A stretch of DNA of 64,000 nt. Origin: Mytilus californianus (taxonomy: Eukaryota; Mollusca; Bivalvia; Mytilida; Mytilidae). Positions 20,988 to 32,640 of the stretch are shown here, piece by piece. Below the pieces are notes generated by a model that searched no databases, was not told the DNA's origin, and saw nothing but the letters and a program-made list of their open reading frames with translations. Numbering within the stretch: position 1 is the first letter of the stretch; each line of letters starts with the position of its first letter. The translations under genes were made by a program, and so were the position numbers. Where the stretch lies: assembly GCF_021869535.1 (NCBI RefSeq), contig NW_026262679.1:82581143-82645142 (forward strand), written 5' to 3'.

Positions 20988-21275
20988 ATTTTGAGGGTTG
21001 AGATCTCACAAAACATGTTTAACCACACCACATGTTTGCACCTGTCATAAGCCAGAATCCTCTGGCCTTTGTAAGTCTTGTATGTATTTTAATTTTGGTT
21101 CATTTATATGTTTTTCAGAGTTTAGTGTGACATCCATTTTCGCTGAACTAGTATACATTATTGTCTAGGGGCCAGCTGAAGCCCACCTCCAGGTGTGGGA
21201 TTTTCTCGCTGTGTTGAAGACCCATTGGTGGCTTTGGGCTGTTTTCTGCTCTTTGGACTCTCTTGTTTCCATTCT
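20988..21275 (-). repeat. SINE-like repeat family 2, reverse-oriented copy
   Basis: Read on the minus strand it carries 'gagaatggaaacaagag', 'aaacagcccaaagccacc', 'aatgggtcttcaacacagcg', 'agaaaatcccacacc', and later 'tgttttgtgagatctcaacc', matching 14767-15008 in order. The 5' edge is blurred. Confidence 0.65.
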
Positions 21276-22136
21276 CAATTTTATATCATATAAGTGACAA
21301 ACTTGATTTGAACTCTGGTGGACAAATGTAAATACATAAAACTGGTTTAACTCCACTACAGTTTGAGCCTATGATAAGTCAGGCTATCTGGACCATGTGT
21401 TGTTAGTATGTTTATTTTTCAGAGGAGTTGGGTATTGGTGGTTTGTATGGTTTGTTGTCAAGTCAAATAATTTTGTATATTCCTGGTATCTTTTTAAAGT
21501 ATAATATATATGCTGCCAAGGGAGGCCACTGGGATGAAAAGAAAAATTCAACTGTCACTGGAAAAATGAGGTATATTGGATAAGGGCAGAATGTTACCTT
21601 GCAACATGGCACCTATTATAACCACTCGACAAGTTGACAGGGTTCTTTACATGCAGAGAGCTTGGCATTCTCCCTACATTAGACATCATATCAAACATTC
21701 CCATGCCAACCAGAAGGGGCTGCATGTTTATACATCCTACACAGCCAAATAGATGGCCCCTCAGCATGTGTTTTATTGCCTAACAGGAGAAATCCAGGTG
21801 ACAATAATTTCTATACCACAAATATTTAACAGGCTGCAAAGAGGGCTGAAAATACAGTTGACGTCTCATTTGAAAATGCAAACAAAGGAAGACCCAAAGG
21901 GTGTAATAGATAGTTTGAGGATGCTCAACTGATTTCCCTTTGCTGTCATATTTGAGGACAATTTGCACAAATTCCTTTGTAAATATTTTGTCTTGTTTAA
22001 CTGACTGCTAAACTTAAAACATTTGTTTTCTAAATAAGTTTAATTTGTTTAAGCCTTGTATAGCTCATCACTACTATCTAGCAATGAGTTTTTTTTTTTA
22101 TTATATATGCTTATACCGTGTTTAAATTAGGTAAGT
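21276..22136. other. Non-coding DNA with repeat debris
   Basis: 21330-21430 ('actggtttaactccactac', 'gataagtcaggctatctgg') looks like a further degraded copy of the family 2 tail in reverse. The rest is unassigned; no gene recognised. Confidence 0.35.
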
Positions 22137-22376
22137 CATAGAATAAAATCAACCAGTTTGCCCGCCACCACGACTACCAAGGGAAATGACTCCCATTCAA
22201 ATTACATCACTCAAAAACTATCTATTATTTCAAATATTGGCATATAATCAAACAATCATAGAATAAAATCAATCAGTTTGCTCTTCACCATGACTACCAA
22301 GGGAAATAACTCCATATCAAATTACATCACTCAAAAACTATATATTTTTTTCAAATATTGGCATAAAATCAAACAA
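22137..22376. repeat. Two-copy tandem duplication, 120-bp period
   Basis: 'catagaataaaatcaa' starts at 22137 and 22257, and both copies continue with 'actaccaagggaaat', 'aattacatcactcaaaaact' and 'caaatattggcat'. The copies differ at roughly one position in ten, so it is not recent. Confidence 0.85.
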
Positions 22377-25300
22377 CATTTCTGCTACAAAAGAACTTTA
22401 TTCTATGCTAATACTGATACAAAACTGGTCTTCAGTATAATAAATAATAAATTTAAAAATATTCAACAACCAATGAAAACTAAGACATTGACTAGATGCT
22501 TGAGTGAATGGCTACTAAAATAGCCTCTAAACACTGATACATTTAGTACACAATTGCATTTCATCAAATAAATTGAGAATTTGAGACTGCCATTTCCGAT
22601 ATTATTATGCTTTGTTCATTAAAAGTGCATTGTGAAGCTTAGATGTGAAATAACAATAAATGATATAAACATGTATTATCGATATTTTATAGTTAAATAA
22701 TAGGTGTACTACATGTACTATTAATATTCAAAAAGCAAAATGGACAAAAAATGTGGTACTGAATAAAAATTATGTATAAAAATTTTACTTTTGATTGACA
22801 TATGCTTCTTACATGAGAGACTAAAAAAAAATTACGGCCAATGGATCCAAGATCCATAAAATGTCTTTGAAAGTACATTGTATTGGTATAAATGTGAACT
22901 AAAACTAAGATTGTTTGCATGTTCGATGTTGACTAACTGTATCTAAGTTTTTGGCATAGAAAATAAAACGGAATATCACAGGTAAGTACTTTGTACACTA
23001 AATTACAAAAAAAATTATCAACAATTTGGCAACTTGACTGGCAGGATTTAATGTTTAATGTTATTAAATCATTGAAAAATTGACAACAGAGAATGAAATT
23101 TAAGAAAAAGCTGGGATGTGGTGTTTTTCTTCATTAACAAAATCCTTACACATAGCGAAGGATAAGCTATTACTGTTCATCATTTTAGAGTCAAAATACT
23201 TTTATTTTTATTTTTTTTTGTAAGTCCAAAATACTTTCTCTAATAACAAATATATCCTGTACATGCGAAACAAAGTGTTTTTAGATGACTGCTTGCATAA
23301 ATTCATATAAAAGAATGATCACTAATTTATTCTTTTCTTTTAAAATTGGAATGATTAAAGCAAAGATCGTTACAAATCATACTCTGTAAAGCTTATACTT
23401 TCTTTTTGAAATTGAGTACCAACAAATTCAAGAAAATAAAGTAAAATTCAATCTCTGTTGCCTTTCAAAAACTAGTCTACAAGTATATAAACAAATAATA
23501 CTTAAAACAATGATATTTGCATCATGGGAATCTTCTGCATAAATTGATAATTTATATCCCTGTAAAACATATAAATAAACTTTGCATGCATATTATAAAG
23601 AATTATTGCTTTAATACACATATTTAGCATAGTAGCTAGAATCTGATTAAAAATATTTCTATCTATATCTACATTTTACTTGCATAGGTTTAAAGTGAAC
23701 TTTAGACAGACCTCTTCTGAAGGCAAAGAAAAAAAAAACTCTTTTGAAACCTTTTTTTAAAAAATTCCATCGAATAAAACTTTAAAGAATGTTGTAATTA
23801 TAAGTTCAGGTACCAGTTGGTCAATTCTTAAAGTATAAATAGACAAAAAATGAAAAACCAATTGTGAATTTGATGAAGAATGGAAATTACTAAGGTTTTG
23901 TTTCAAAAGAGTTATCTCCTCTTTGACCATAGAATGCCTGTCTAATTTTTAGATTTGACTATTTCAACATCAAAAGCTTATTTACAAATGCATGGATGAA
24001 ATATAATCATAATTTAATATGAAAAGAACACAAGCTAAGTTGATAGATTGTTAGTAGATGATATACTAACAATTAATTTCCTCATTGTATAATGTCAATT
24101 ATTTGTATAGTAATTAGAAAAAAATACTTTAATTTTTTTTATTGCAACTAAAACTGAAAAAATAATTAAATAATTCAAGAAACGTATAGGAATAGAAGGA
24201 GATGCGGGATATATGTCAATGAGACAGTAGCCCAACAACATGAATAATTGTAACAAGTATACTGTGACTTATCAGTAGAACTTGTTTTCTTTTCATACTT
24301 AATTATTACTGCATTATTAGGAAGCCAGAAACTAAATAAAATGTTGTATACATCATTGGCATCTGTTAACTTGAAAAGTATTAAATTTGTTTTTTAAATT
24401 GTCAAATAAAATACTATTACAATGTCATGTATCAAGCTCTCATGAAAATAACTATTACTAATGAATACTACTATACTAGAAAAGACTATGTGGAAAAAAT
24501 GAAAAATATAGAGTTCATCCACAATTCAGAAAATTTCCTTATTTTTTGGTTATATTGAAGGGGAAAAATATGGATTTAGAAATACACTTACACAAATAAA
24601 GAAGAAAAAGTTGTTAACATTTGTGATGCTGTAAATTTTTTTGTTCAGAGAGCACTAGAAAAAAATAGAAAAACTATTTTTAGATATACATGTAGTTTGT
24701 TAGGTCTCTGTCTAAACATTATAACACAAACATGAATTATTTTTTGATGTAATGCAATTATGAACATGATGAAAGCATGCATAGAATACTGATAAATAAA
24801 TATGCATGTGTATGAATGATACAAATAAAATCATGAAATGTAACATAAATAATATATATGTGTCTTAATACCTTTGAATAATTCAACCGTTGCTATAACA
24901 TAATTACAAGACATTTAATAGTCTGAAAAATTATTTGACTAGAAAAAAGGGATTGTCATAAAACCAATTTTATAACCTCTAATAGCAAAACAAAAATCTA
25001 CTCACAACTTAAAAAAAAACTTCCTGAGCTAAAATATGTATCACAACACATGAAACAATACAAAACAACCATGCAGGATTTAATATTTATTCTAAATAAT
25101 TGTATTTAATTAATAATGATTTCTTAAAACCTGCATAGATTTGAATTTTTTTTTTTTTCAATTTGAGGATATACATCCTTCTTCAAATTATACTTAATAA
25201 AGGAAAAAGTAAACAAAAATGAATGCAGAAGACATGAAGTGAAACCATTGACATATAACACAGATATTAACAAATTATTCATCTTTACCAATTATATAAT

Positions 25301-26063
25301 TTAAAATTAATCTCCTGGATCATAAAAGAAATTTTCGTTGTCAAAATAAACTGACAACAAACAAAATAATAGTTGTGGACGGAAATCTAAACTGAAACAA
25401 AACAATAAAAGGTAGATTGCATTTTGTATATTTAGCTCTGATCTTTACATAAAGAACTATTTGGTCTCTCCAGTAATTTGAATATTAAAGGTAATATCAA
25501 CATTCACTTTGATGTTCAAATAAGTTTTCAAAGTTTAGCTATTTTTGTATTTTGCTTGACCATTATAGATATTTCGCATATCTATCAAATATGAAAAAAT
25601 GAAACAAGAAAATCAAACATTATATGCAACAAAATGAAACAATAAAGACAAGAAATGTACACTGCTCTGGAGATCTGATTAACTACCACAGTATGCTATG
25701 GTATAACAACAAAACACAACAATTAAAATGCATAGATTAATATTATACAAATAGTGCATAAATATTTGGCAATTGTGGGAAAGGTCTGAATAGAGTTAGC
25801 TCCCTTTGACCAGTGAAGTTATAAAGAAACAAATCAAATTTTGTGTTTGAAAGAATAAATCTTAAAAAAGAAATAAAAAAATCCCCATAAAAAACAGACT
25901 ATTTGATCTTTGTACTATTATACTTCACAATATAAACAACTTGTATCTTTTTGTTATAAATTAAGGAAATTAAATAATTCTTAAACATTTAACATTTGCA
26001 TATTGACAGCATATATCCAAGTTTAATTGCATATATTATTGTTCAGCACTTTTCTAATATATT
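22377..26063. other. Basonuclin 3' UTR and downstream region
   Basis: No other gene seen. The minus-strand transcript runs into this region after its stop at 26064. On the minus strand I see no canonical AATAAA until about 25091-25086, which would give a ~970-nt 3' UTR; vertebrate basonuclin-2 3' UTRs are much longer, so the true end may be further left. A fragment of a SINE-like head ('tatgtcaatgagacagtagcc') is at 24195-24240. Confidence 0.4.
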
Positions 26064-28505
26064 TCAGCTTTTTGTTTCTGGAAGATGATGATGTAGGTTA
26101 CCATTCTGACTGTGACGATTTCGACTTTTGCGGGTTGAGAAAATCTTTTCACATCCTTTTATTGTACAGTGAAACATTTCTTTTGGATGATTGATTTCAA
26201 AATGTTCTTTCAAAGCTAAATTATCCTTGAATTTTGATTGACAGACATGACAATGGACATTTATACCATTTTTATGGATGGCAATTTCATCTTTTTCAGT
26301 TTCATTGTCAAAGTTGTTGTTTTCATTTTTCTTGTCAATTTCATCTTCTGAATCTTCGTCATCCCCATCAGAACTATCTCCATGTTTGTTCCCATTTGTT
26401 TTGGCATATTTGTCAACAGAACTCTCCATTTTTTCAATATTCAATTCTTCACGTTCCTCTGACTGGTCATTGTCATTATCCAGTAAGCTTTGTCGTAACT
26501 TTTCACAGTCAGCACTGTGCCTCTCCTGATTTCGTTTAGATTTAAAAAATGCATTGCACCCATTTACAGAACAGAAATGCATAGATTTGAAATGCAAGTT
26601 TTGAAGATGAGAGCGTACATCTTCCATACTTAGAAAATTTTCATTACACATGACACATCTTTCTGGATTTTCCTTACTGAAAGGTAATTCTCCAACAGAA
26701 TCATCAGAAGAGGATATTTTTTGCCCAGTTTCCATATTTGTAAAAGATGACTTAGATTCAGACAAAGCACTATGGTCACTTGAAAGTGAATCCTCGTCTT
26801 GATTTAAGGGAACCTTTTTAGAGTAATCAATAACCTCATCATTGCAGGATTTTGACAAAAGGGAAGCTATTTTTGGATACTCCTTCTGTGCATGTCCGTT
26901 AGGTAGTTCATGACTTCTGTAATCTCGCCTTATTTCACCCAATTCAATGTCATTATCATCACTGGTATCCACGACTAATTTACGCTTCAAATAATGTTTT
27001 TCGGCTAAGCTATCATTATCCATCTGATATCTTTGATGAAGGCTAAGGTATTGTTCATCATTCATGTCTTCTTTTCCGTCCTCTTTCACATGTTCATCTT
27101 CAGAATTATCATCACTCATATCAGGCATACTAGAAGGCTGTGTTAGACGAGTCGGTACCATATTTTTACGACGATTTGATCGGTGGTGAGGGGAGTCATC
27201 ACGTTCTGACTTGAGGTCTGAATCTTTCCTGTCAACAAGACTGAGGTCTTTGGGCATATCATCATCCAATCGGTATCTTTTCTCTGGTGATGGAAACACA
27301 GACATCTGTGCATTTAAAGCAGAATAGAACAGTGCATGATTAGCACGAGCAAGCTCATGTGTGTCGAACTGTGAAACAATACTTGGATCTGACAAGCTTG
27401 TAGGCAACCCAACCATACTTGGTGGACTTGCTACCATATTTGGTGACATACAAGAGTCTTCATCAATAATACTGGCCCCTTCAGGTAACTTGACTCTTTT
27501 TTGTGGCATATGTAACTTAGGATTAGGATTAGCACTGTGTCTGTTACGACTCCTCCTGGAACTAAACATCATGTTACATCCATCAACGCTACATTTATGC
27601 ATTTCCTTCAAATGAACTGCACTGTAGTGGATTTTTAGTGCACCTTTATCACAGAAAGTCTTATTACACGCTGTACACAATACCCGCTTTTTCCCATTAG
27701 GTCCTATGAAAGAAGTACCAAAGCTAGCTGATGGAGTCCATTGTCTTTTGACTGGATTGTGTGATTTTCTTAAATGTTTGGCATTGTGGTCATCATACAT
27801 TAAACTGTTCCCATGATCCCTCGGTGAAGAAAAGTCAAGAGCTCTGCTACTACCCAGATCTCCTGGTTGCATGATGGGCAATGACATCAGAGCTGATGAT
27901 TTGACTGGTGTGCCGTCGCTCTCTGAGATTTGAGGTGTGTATGGTGGTGTATCTGATTTCGATGATGTAGGTGTCAAACTCATATTTTTAGGACTATCAC
28001 TTGAATATGATTCCGGATTATGTTTTTCAGGTATGCCTGGGCTCATTGCAGGACTACTTTGTTCCCTGTGGTAATCAAATGGCTGCATGGTCTGTAGTCT
28101 GCCTAATGGTGATGACGTAACAGGACTTGATGATGGTACTCCGGAGGTCACATGACTTCTGACATCATTACTCAAAGGTGGAGAAAAGTTTAAAAGTGAT
28201 GGAGGAGTCATTAGACGGCTTCCTATTGGCACAAACGGAAGCCGATTACCAAACAGATGACGAGGCTCAAGACCTCTCATGTAGTTATGAACTGAGTGGT
28301 TGCTTCTTTCGATGAATTTCTTGATTTCAGATTCAGCTCTGGTTGATTGCATCTTAAATAAATCTTGTTGTTCCTTTGTGTCTTGAAGAATAATTTCTTG
28401 TGCTATAGATTTTGTTTCTCCAAATCGCAAAAACTGCTGCAACATAATGTGTTCCTCTTCTCGGGAGGCAATGGACCATTTATCTAGGACTTTCCCGTTA
28501 GTATC
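26064..28505 (-). CDS. BNC: Basonuclin homologue, last coding exon (three zinc-finger pairs)
   Basis: This exon encodes about 813 residues of a basonuclin-type nuclear zinc-finger protein, a sequence-specific DNA-binding regulator (vertebrate BNC1/BNC2; related to insect disco). The splice acceptor 'tttttcag' ends at 28506, and the frame enters at phase 0 with D-T-N-G-K-V-L-D-K-W, a family signature, then Q-Q-F-L-R-F-G-E-T-K-S-I. Numbered from Met at 28445, paired fingers lie at 257-312, 597-647 and 732-787. The first finger of each pair is C-x2-C-x12-H-x4-H and the second C-x4-C-x12-H with a variable last ligand (Cys647 in pair 2). Pro/Ser-rich (80-240) and acidic linkers separate them. P-K-D-L-S at 398-402 fits a CtBP-binding motif. 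TGA at 26066-26064. Antisense frames are shadows. Confidence 0.93.
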   Translation of the reverse strand, partial: DTNGKVLDKWSIASREEEHIMLQQFLRFGETKSIAQEIILQDTKEQQDLFKMQSTRAESEIKKFIERSNHSVHNYMRGLEPRHLFGNRLPFVPIGSRLMTPPSLLNFSPPLSNDVRSHVTSGVPSSSPVTSSPLGRLQTMQPFDYHREQSSPAMSPGIPEKHNPESYSSDSPKNMSLTPTSSKSDTPPYTPQISESDGTPVKSSALMSLPIMQPGDLGSSRALDFSSPRDHGNSLMYDDHNAKHLRKSHNPVKRQWTPSASFGTSFIGPNGKKRVLCTACNKTFCDKGALKIHYSAVHLKEMHKCSVDGCNMMFSSRRSRNRHSANPNPKLHMPQKRVKLPEGASIIDEDSCMSPNMVASPPSMVGLPTSLSDPSIVSQFDTHELARANHALFYSALNAQMSVFPSPEKRYRLDDDMPKDLSLVDRKDSDLKSERDDSPHHRSNRRKNMVPTRLTQPSSMPDMSDDNSEDEHVKEDGKEDMNDEQYLSLHQRYQMDNDSLAEKHYLKRKLVVDTSDDNDIELGEIRRDYRSHELPNGHAQKEYPKIASLLSKSCNDEVIDYSKKVPLNQDEDSLSSDHSALSESKSSFTNMETGQKISSSDDSVGELPFSKENPERCVMCNENFLSMEDVRSHLQNLHFKSMHFCSVNGCNAFFKSKRNQERHSADCEKLRQSLLDNDNDQSEEREELNIEKMESSVDKYAKTNGNKHGDSSDGDDEDSEDEIDKKNENNNFDNETEKDEIAIHKNGINVHCHVCQSKFKDNLALKEHFEINHPKEMFHCTIKGCEKIFSTRKSRNRHSQNGNLHHHLPETKS

Positions 28506-31500
28506 CTGAAAAAGAGATAAAAATGGTTTAAAATAGTGCTATTTAATTAGTCTGCATTAAACATATACTATCATTTTTATGTCAAGTGAATGCTTATAAA
28601 AACGCTCTACACATTTATGGTTAATCCTTTTCATTTTGATTTTTAATTTTTAAAATTTTTTTATTTTGGTTAATTCAAATCATTTATTAATAATGTATTA
28701 CCTTATTCACCGATGGTTAAAAAGTCGAAATTTGTATTTATACGATATAGTACCACTAATGTATAAAATATGAAGTCCAGTAGTTCAACTTTTGTAGAAT
28801 TGTAGACCAGTAATTGATGGGTTCAAAAGAAACCTAAGAACAAATAACCTTATAATTTAGAAAACAATTGAAAACCTTTAGACATACATTCTATATGTAA
28901 GCTGATCATTTTATTTGTAAGCTGATTCATCATTAAACATAATATAAGTATCTATTAACAAAATAGCATGAAGGACAGAAAACTATATCTTTTTATTGCT
29001 TATAATGTTTTTTTCGTTGAACACTGTAATTTACGATGACCTATCCACATAGAGTCTCCTATTTATCAGTTCTAGTCCCAGTAGTAATCGTGTTATAATG
29101 TTACGTGATGGCATTTGCTTATTTAGACTACTTATTATCGTTACTATAATACAAATTCTCCCAACTGGACCATAAAGTTAAATCATTCAACGATCATGAA
29201 AGAAACAATCAAATTACAGCAATTTTTTCTTGTCAAATAAAATGATGTCCCACACGACGATGCAAATATTATTTAATGTATCCTCATAATATTGGTAAAC
29301 TAATTTCTGACACCTTGATGGCGTATTTTCGTCATAAAATGTCATTTCCCAATCCAGCGATTAAGACGAGAGGTGTCCAGTTTATTCCAAACATGCTGAC
29401 ATTCGTTAATATTTTATTCAACAGATCAAGTGAGTTGCTCCACCGAGGACAGTCTAGAGTTTTATTGCATTGCAATTGACAATGAATTAATTCTGCTGAA
29501 CATGACATGGGTACACGGGAATAACCATAAATGTCTGCAGTGTTTGGTATCAATTTAGAATTATACGGCTTATTTAGTAAAACTCTCACAGCGACCACAA
29601 TAGACTTGTCAGTTGGAAATTAGTCGGCTAACTCAGAAAATTACATGCCCACTGTATATTCTAAAGCATATATAAAATAGAAATATATTTTCTGATAAAT
29701 TCAAATTTTACTTATACATGTAACAGGACACCATGAAATGCAATATGCCTAAACAATAGTTTAAAATGTTAAAAAATACCAATTTCTTACGAATGGAGAT
29801 GGTCAGACTTCCCTGAATTATAATCAATTCTAATATCACATAAAAAGTTTATGAACATCAGTCAATGGAACTATTGCACATGTATAACATTCATTTTTTA
29901 AAAATAAAATGATGACAAAACTTCTTTTTATCATTTAGAGTTCCAGCTCATATGATATGAACAGTTATGGTACTTTATACCTTGTCTTTGAAAAATATGT
30001 TTACACTGGAAATAAAGGGATTTCTGAATATCTTCCATTGATACTTCAATCTTCTATATTTCCTGAATATATCTTTTTTAGGAAATTTCTACTTTATAGT
30101 ATCTATTAACAGAGAGGAAGGTTAAACAATTTTAATAAGTCTGTCAGATGCAAGTATTTATATTTTTGAATTCAGTTTTACATATATGACTTAGGAAAAA
30201 GTGAGAAACCTGCCAAATTAGGTCTTATTTGGAGATCTTGTAATTAATTTCCCTAACAGTCTTAATTTACAAAAAAAGGTATTTCATTTCAAGATGTCTG
30301 AAACAAAAGATGTTGATGTGAGTAAAATATATTTTTAGGTAAGGCTGTTGATTTAGCAAAATTATGTAAAAAATGGCAAATTTAGTTTGTTTTTTTTCGT
30401 CGATATTGACATACTTATGACATTAGAGTTGACTCTACAATCCTATTCCTTTATGAATAAATCAACATAATTTTCAATGGTTTGAAGAATTTTTTTTTTT
30501 TTGCAAATATATTGGCAAAATAATGGCCCTTATCATCATCATCCTTGTCATAGAAAACTAAATAAAACTCTCATTTAAAATACAGTATCTAAGTTCAAGA
30601 AACTTAGACATTTCTTGTAACAGAAAATTACTGTTTGATGTGTCTATGGGAGAAATTGATTACAGGGTGTTTTTTTTCTAATCAATTTTACATGAAGTCA
30701 TGCTACCCTTGTCTCACATGGGACAATCCAATGATTAAGGAATACCACAGTTGGTCGTCAGAATGTCATGACTATTGGCAGTCTGCTTTCAAAATCAAAT
30801 CAAATCATTCCCTCTTTTTTTTGTTTCTTAAGATCAAATAAATTATTTCTTTGATTGACATGCAGAAATTTTTCAGAGTTGGCTCTGATCTAATTAAATG
30901 AGTTAATTTTACTTTAAAATTAACTAATTTGTGTTCGGTTCTATAATTTGTTAACTGCAAATTTAAGTTAGATGGACCTACACATTAATCACACCTGATC
31001 ATTGAAATTAAGAATATAGTCAGGTGAAATTAAAAAAATCCAGAATTTAAAATTGAATCTATAAATTAGAAGAGCATTAGTAAGGAACAAAATAAGCTTA
31101 AAATATTGATAGGTTATGAAACTCCTTTTAAAGATATTTAATTTTTTAAAATGGCGGGAAATGGCTGACTCAAGACTTTTACCTTATATTTAGCATTGGC
31201 ATTATTTGGGTCTCAAATCTAAAGAAAAGAAATATAGAATCTGCTTTAATTTTGGAAAATGACCTTTTATGAGCTATTAATGTCTTATATGAAAAGAAAA
31301 GTTGATGACATGGGGCAAAATATTTTACCCTGTATCGTAGGAAAAAATCCAAGGAGTCCGAACATCTGACAAAAATCCCTAAACCTGACATGACTACATC
31401 CTTAACCCTTTTGTTTTTTTCCATCTCCTAGGACACAAACCAAGGCTATGAGAGTACAGACCATCAATGACTAACTTTCAATTTGTTATTCATTACTTCT

Positions 31501-32566
31501 GAATAATGCACATACTAAAATTTTGTGAGGCTCATTATTTTTTCCATTGATAAAAACAGTCAATATGCTTTCTGTAAGTCATCTGTAAATGATGGATGAA
31601 AGGCATAAAAGCTAAACAGATCTTTTATGTCAGGCAAGGTGATACTTCTTAACAAATTAATGAAAGATTTCACTTGTAAATGCACTAAATTTAATCCCCT
31701 ATAAACCGTAATGAACATTGTGTTATAAAGAAACATATATTTCAGAATAATAAGAGACCTCCAAATATCTCATTTTTTTAATATCTAACGTCACATTTTC
31801 ATAATAAAAGCACCACAAAATATTTGGTTTTATGATTAGGAATCAATAAACAACACATGTAAACGGGACGCTTTTGCTTGAATTTTTTTCTGCACATGCA
31901 TCAAAAATTTACCTAATTATTGTAGGAAATGATTATAAATCAAGCAAACTCTGATGTTTTGCATTTTCTAAATTATCACCCAGTAAATATGTGCTTGGTT
32001 ATTATCAATTTACTGTGTTACACTTCGCCAAAAACCATCACAAAAAGATAATGGCAAATCACCTGAAAGAATGTCTACAATTAGAGACCATACAGATAAT
32101 ATCATCTTATAATCACTTTTTGTTCATTTTCCAGAATCCTAATGTCATGAATTACAAGATTCAGACACGTCCTTTGTTGGAGTAAAACCCAGTAGTTTTA
32201 CACTCTTTACCCCTTGAATTCCAAGTTTTATTTATTTTCAATTACATATTTATTAACTTTGAACCAAATGCTTTATTGCAAATTATTTGAAAATATGATT
32301 CAAATTTAAATTTATTTTACTTATCTAAGAAAATAATCTTTAAATTAAAAAATAAAATTACTGATCCAGGTGGTCTTAAACTTCTCTTGATATAACAATC
32401 ATTGAATTTGAAAGGTAAATCTGTCATTTTACAAATGCAAAACTGATATTAACAGAGGTTATGGTTGAGGTGCATACATGAAAACAAAATGCATATCAAT
32501 TTAATCAAAATCTATCTACAATTTTTTTTCTAAATGTTAAAAATTTATCCCTTCCATATGCATTGG

Positions 32567-32640
32567 GCTGTTTTCTGCTCTTTGGTCGGGTTGTTGTCTT
32601 GTTGATGCATTCCCAATTTCCATTCTCAATTTCATTTTGG
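32567..32640 (-). repeat. SINE-like repeat family 2, short reverse fragment
   Basis: 'gggctgttttctgctctttg' and 'cattctcaatttca' match the reverse complement of the family 2 head. Confidence 0.6.

Noticed and set aside
26234..27615. Plus-strand open frames antisense to the zinc-finger exon
   Set aside because: Shadows of the coding exon; the minus strand has the recognisable domains and splice sites.
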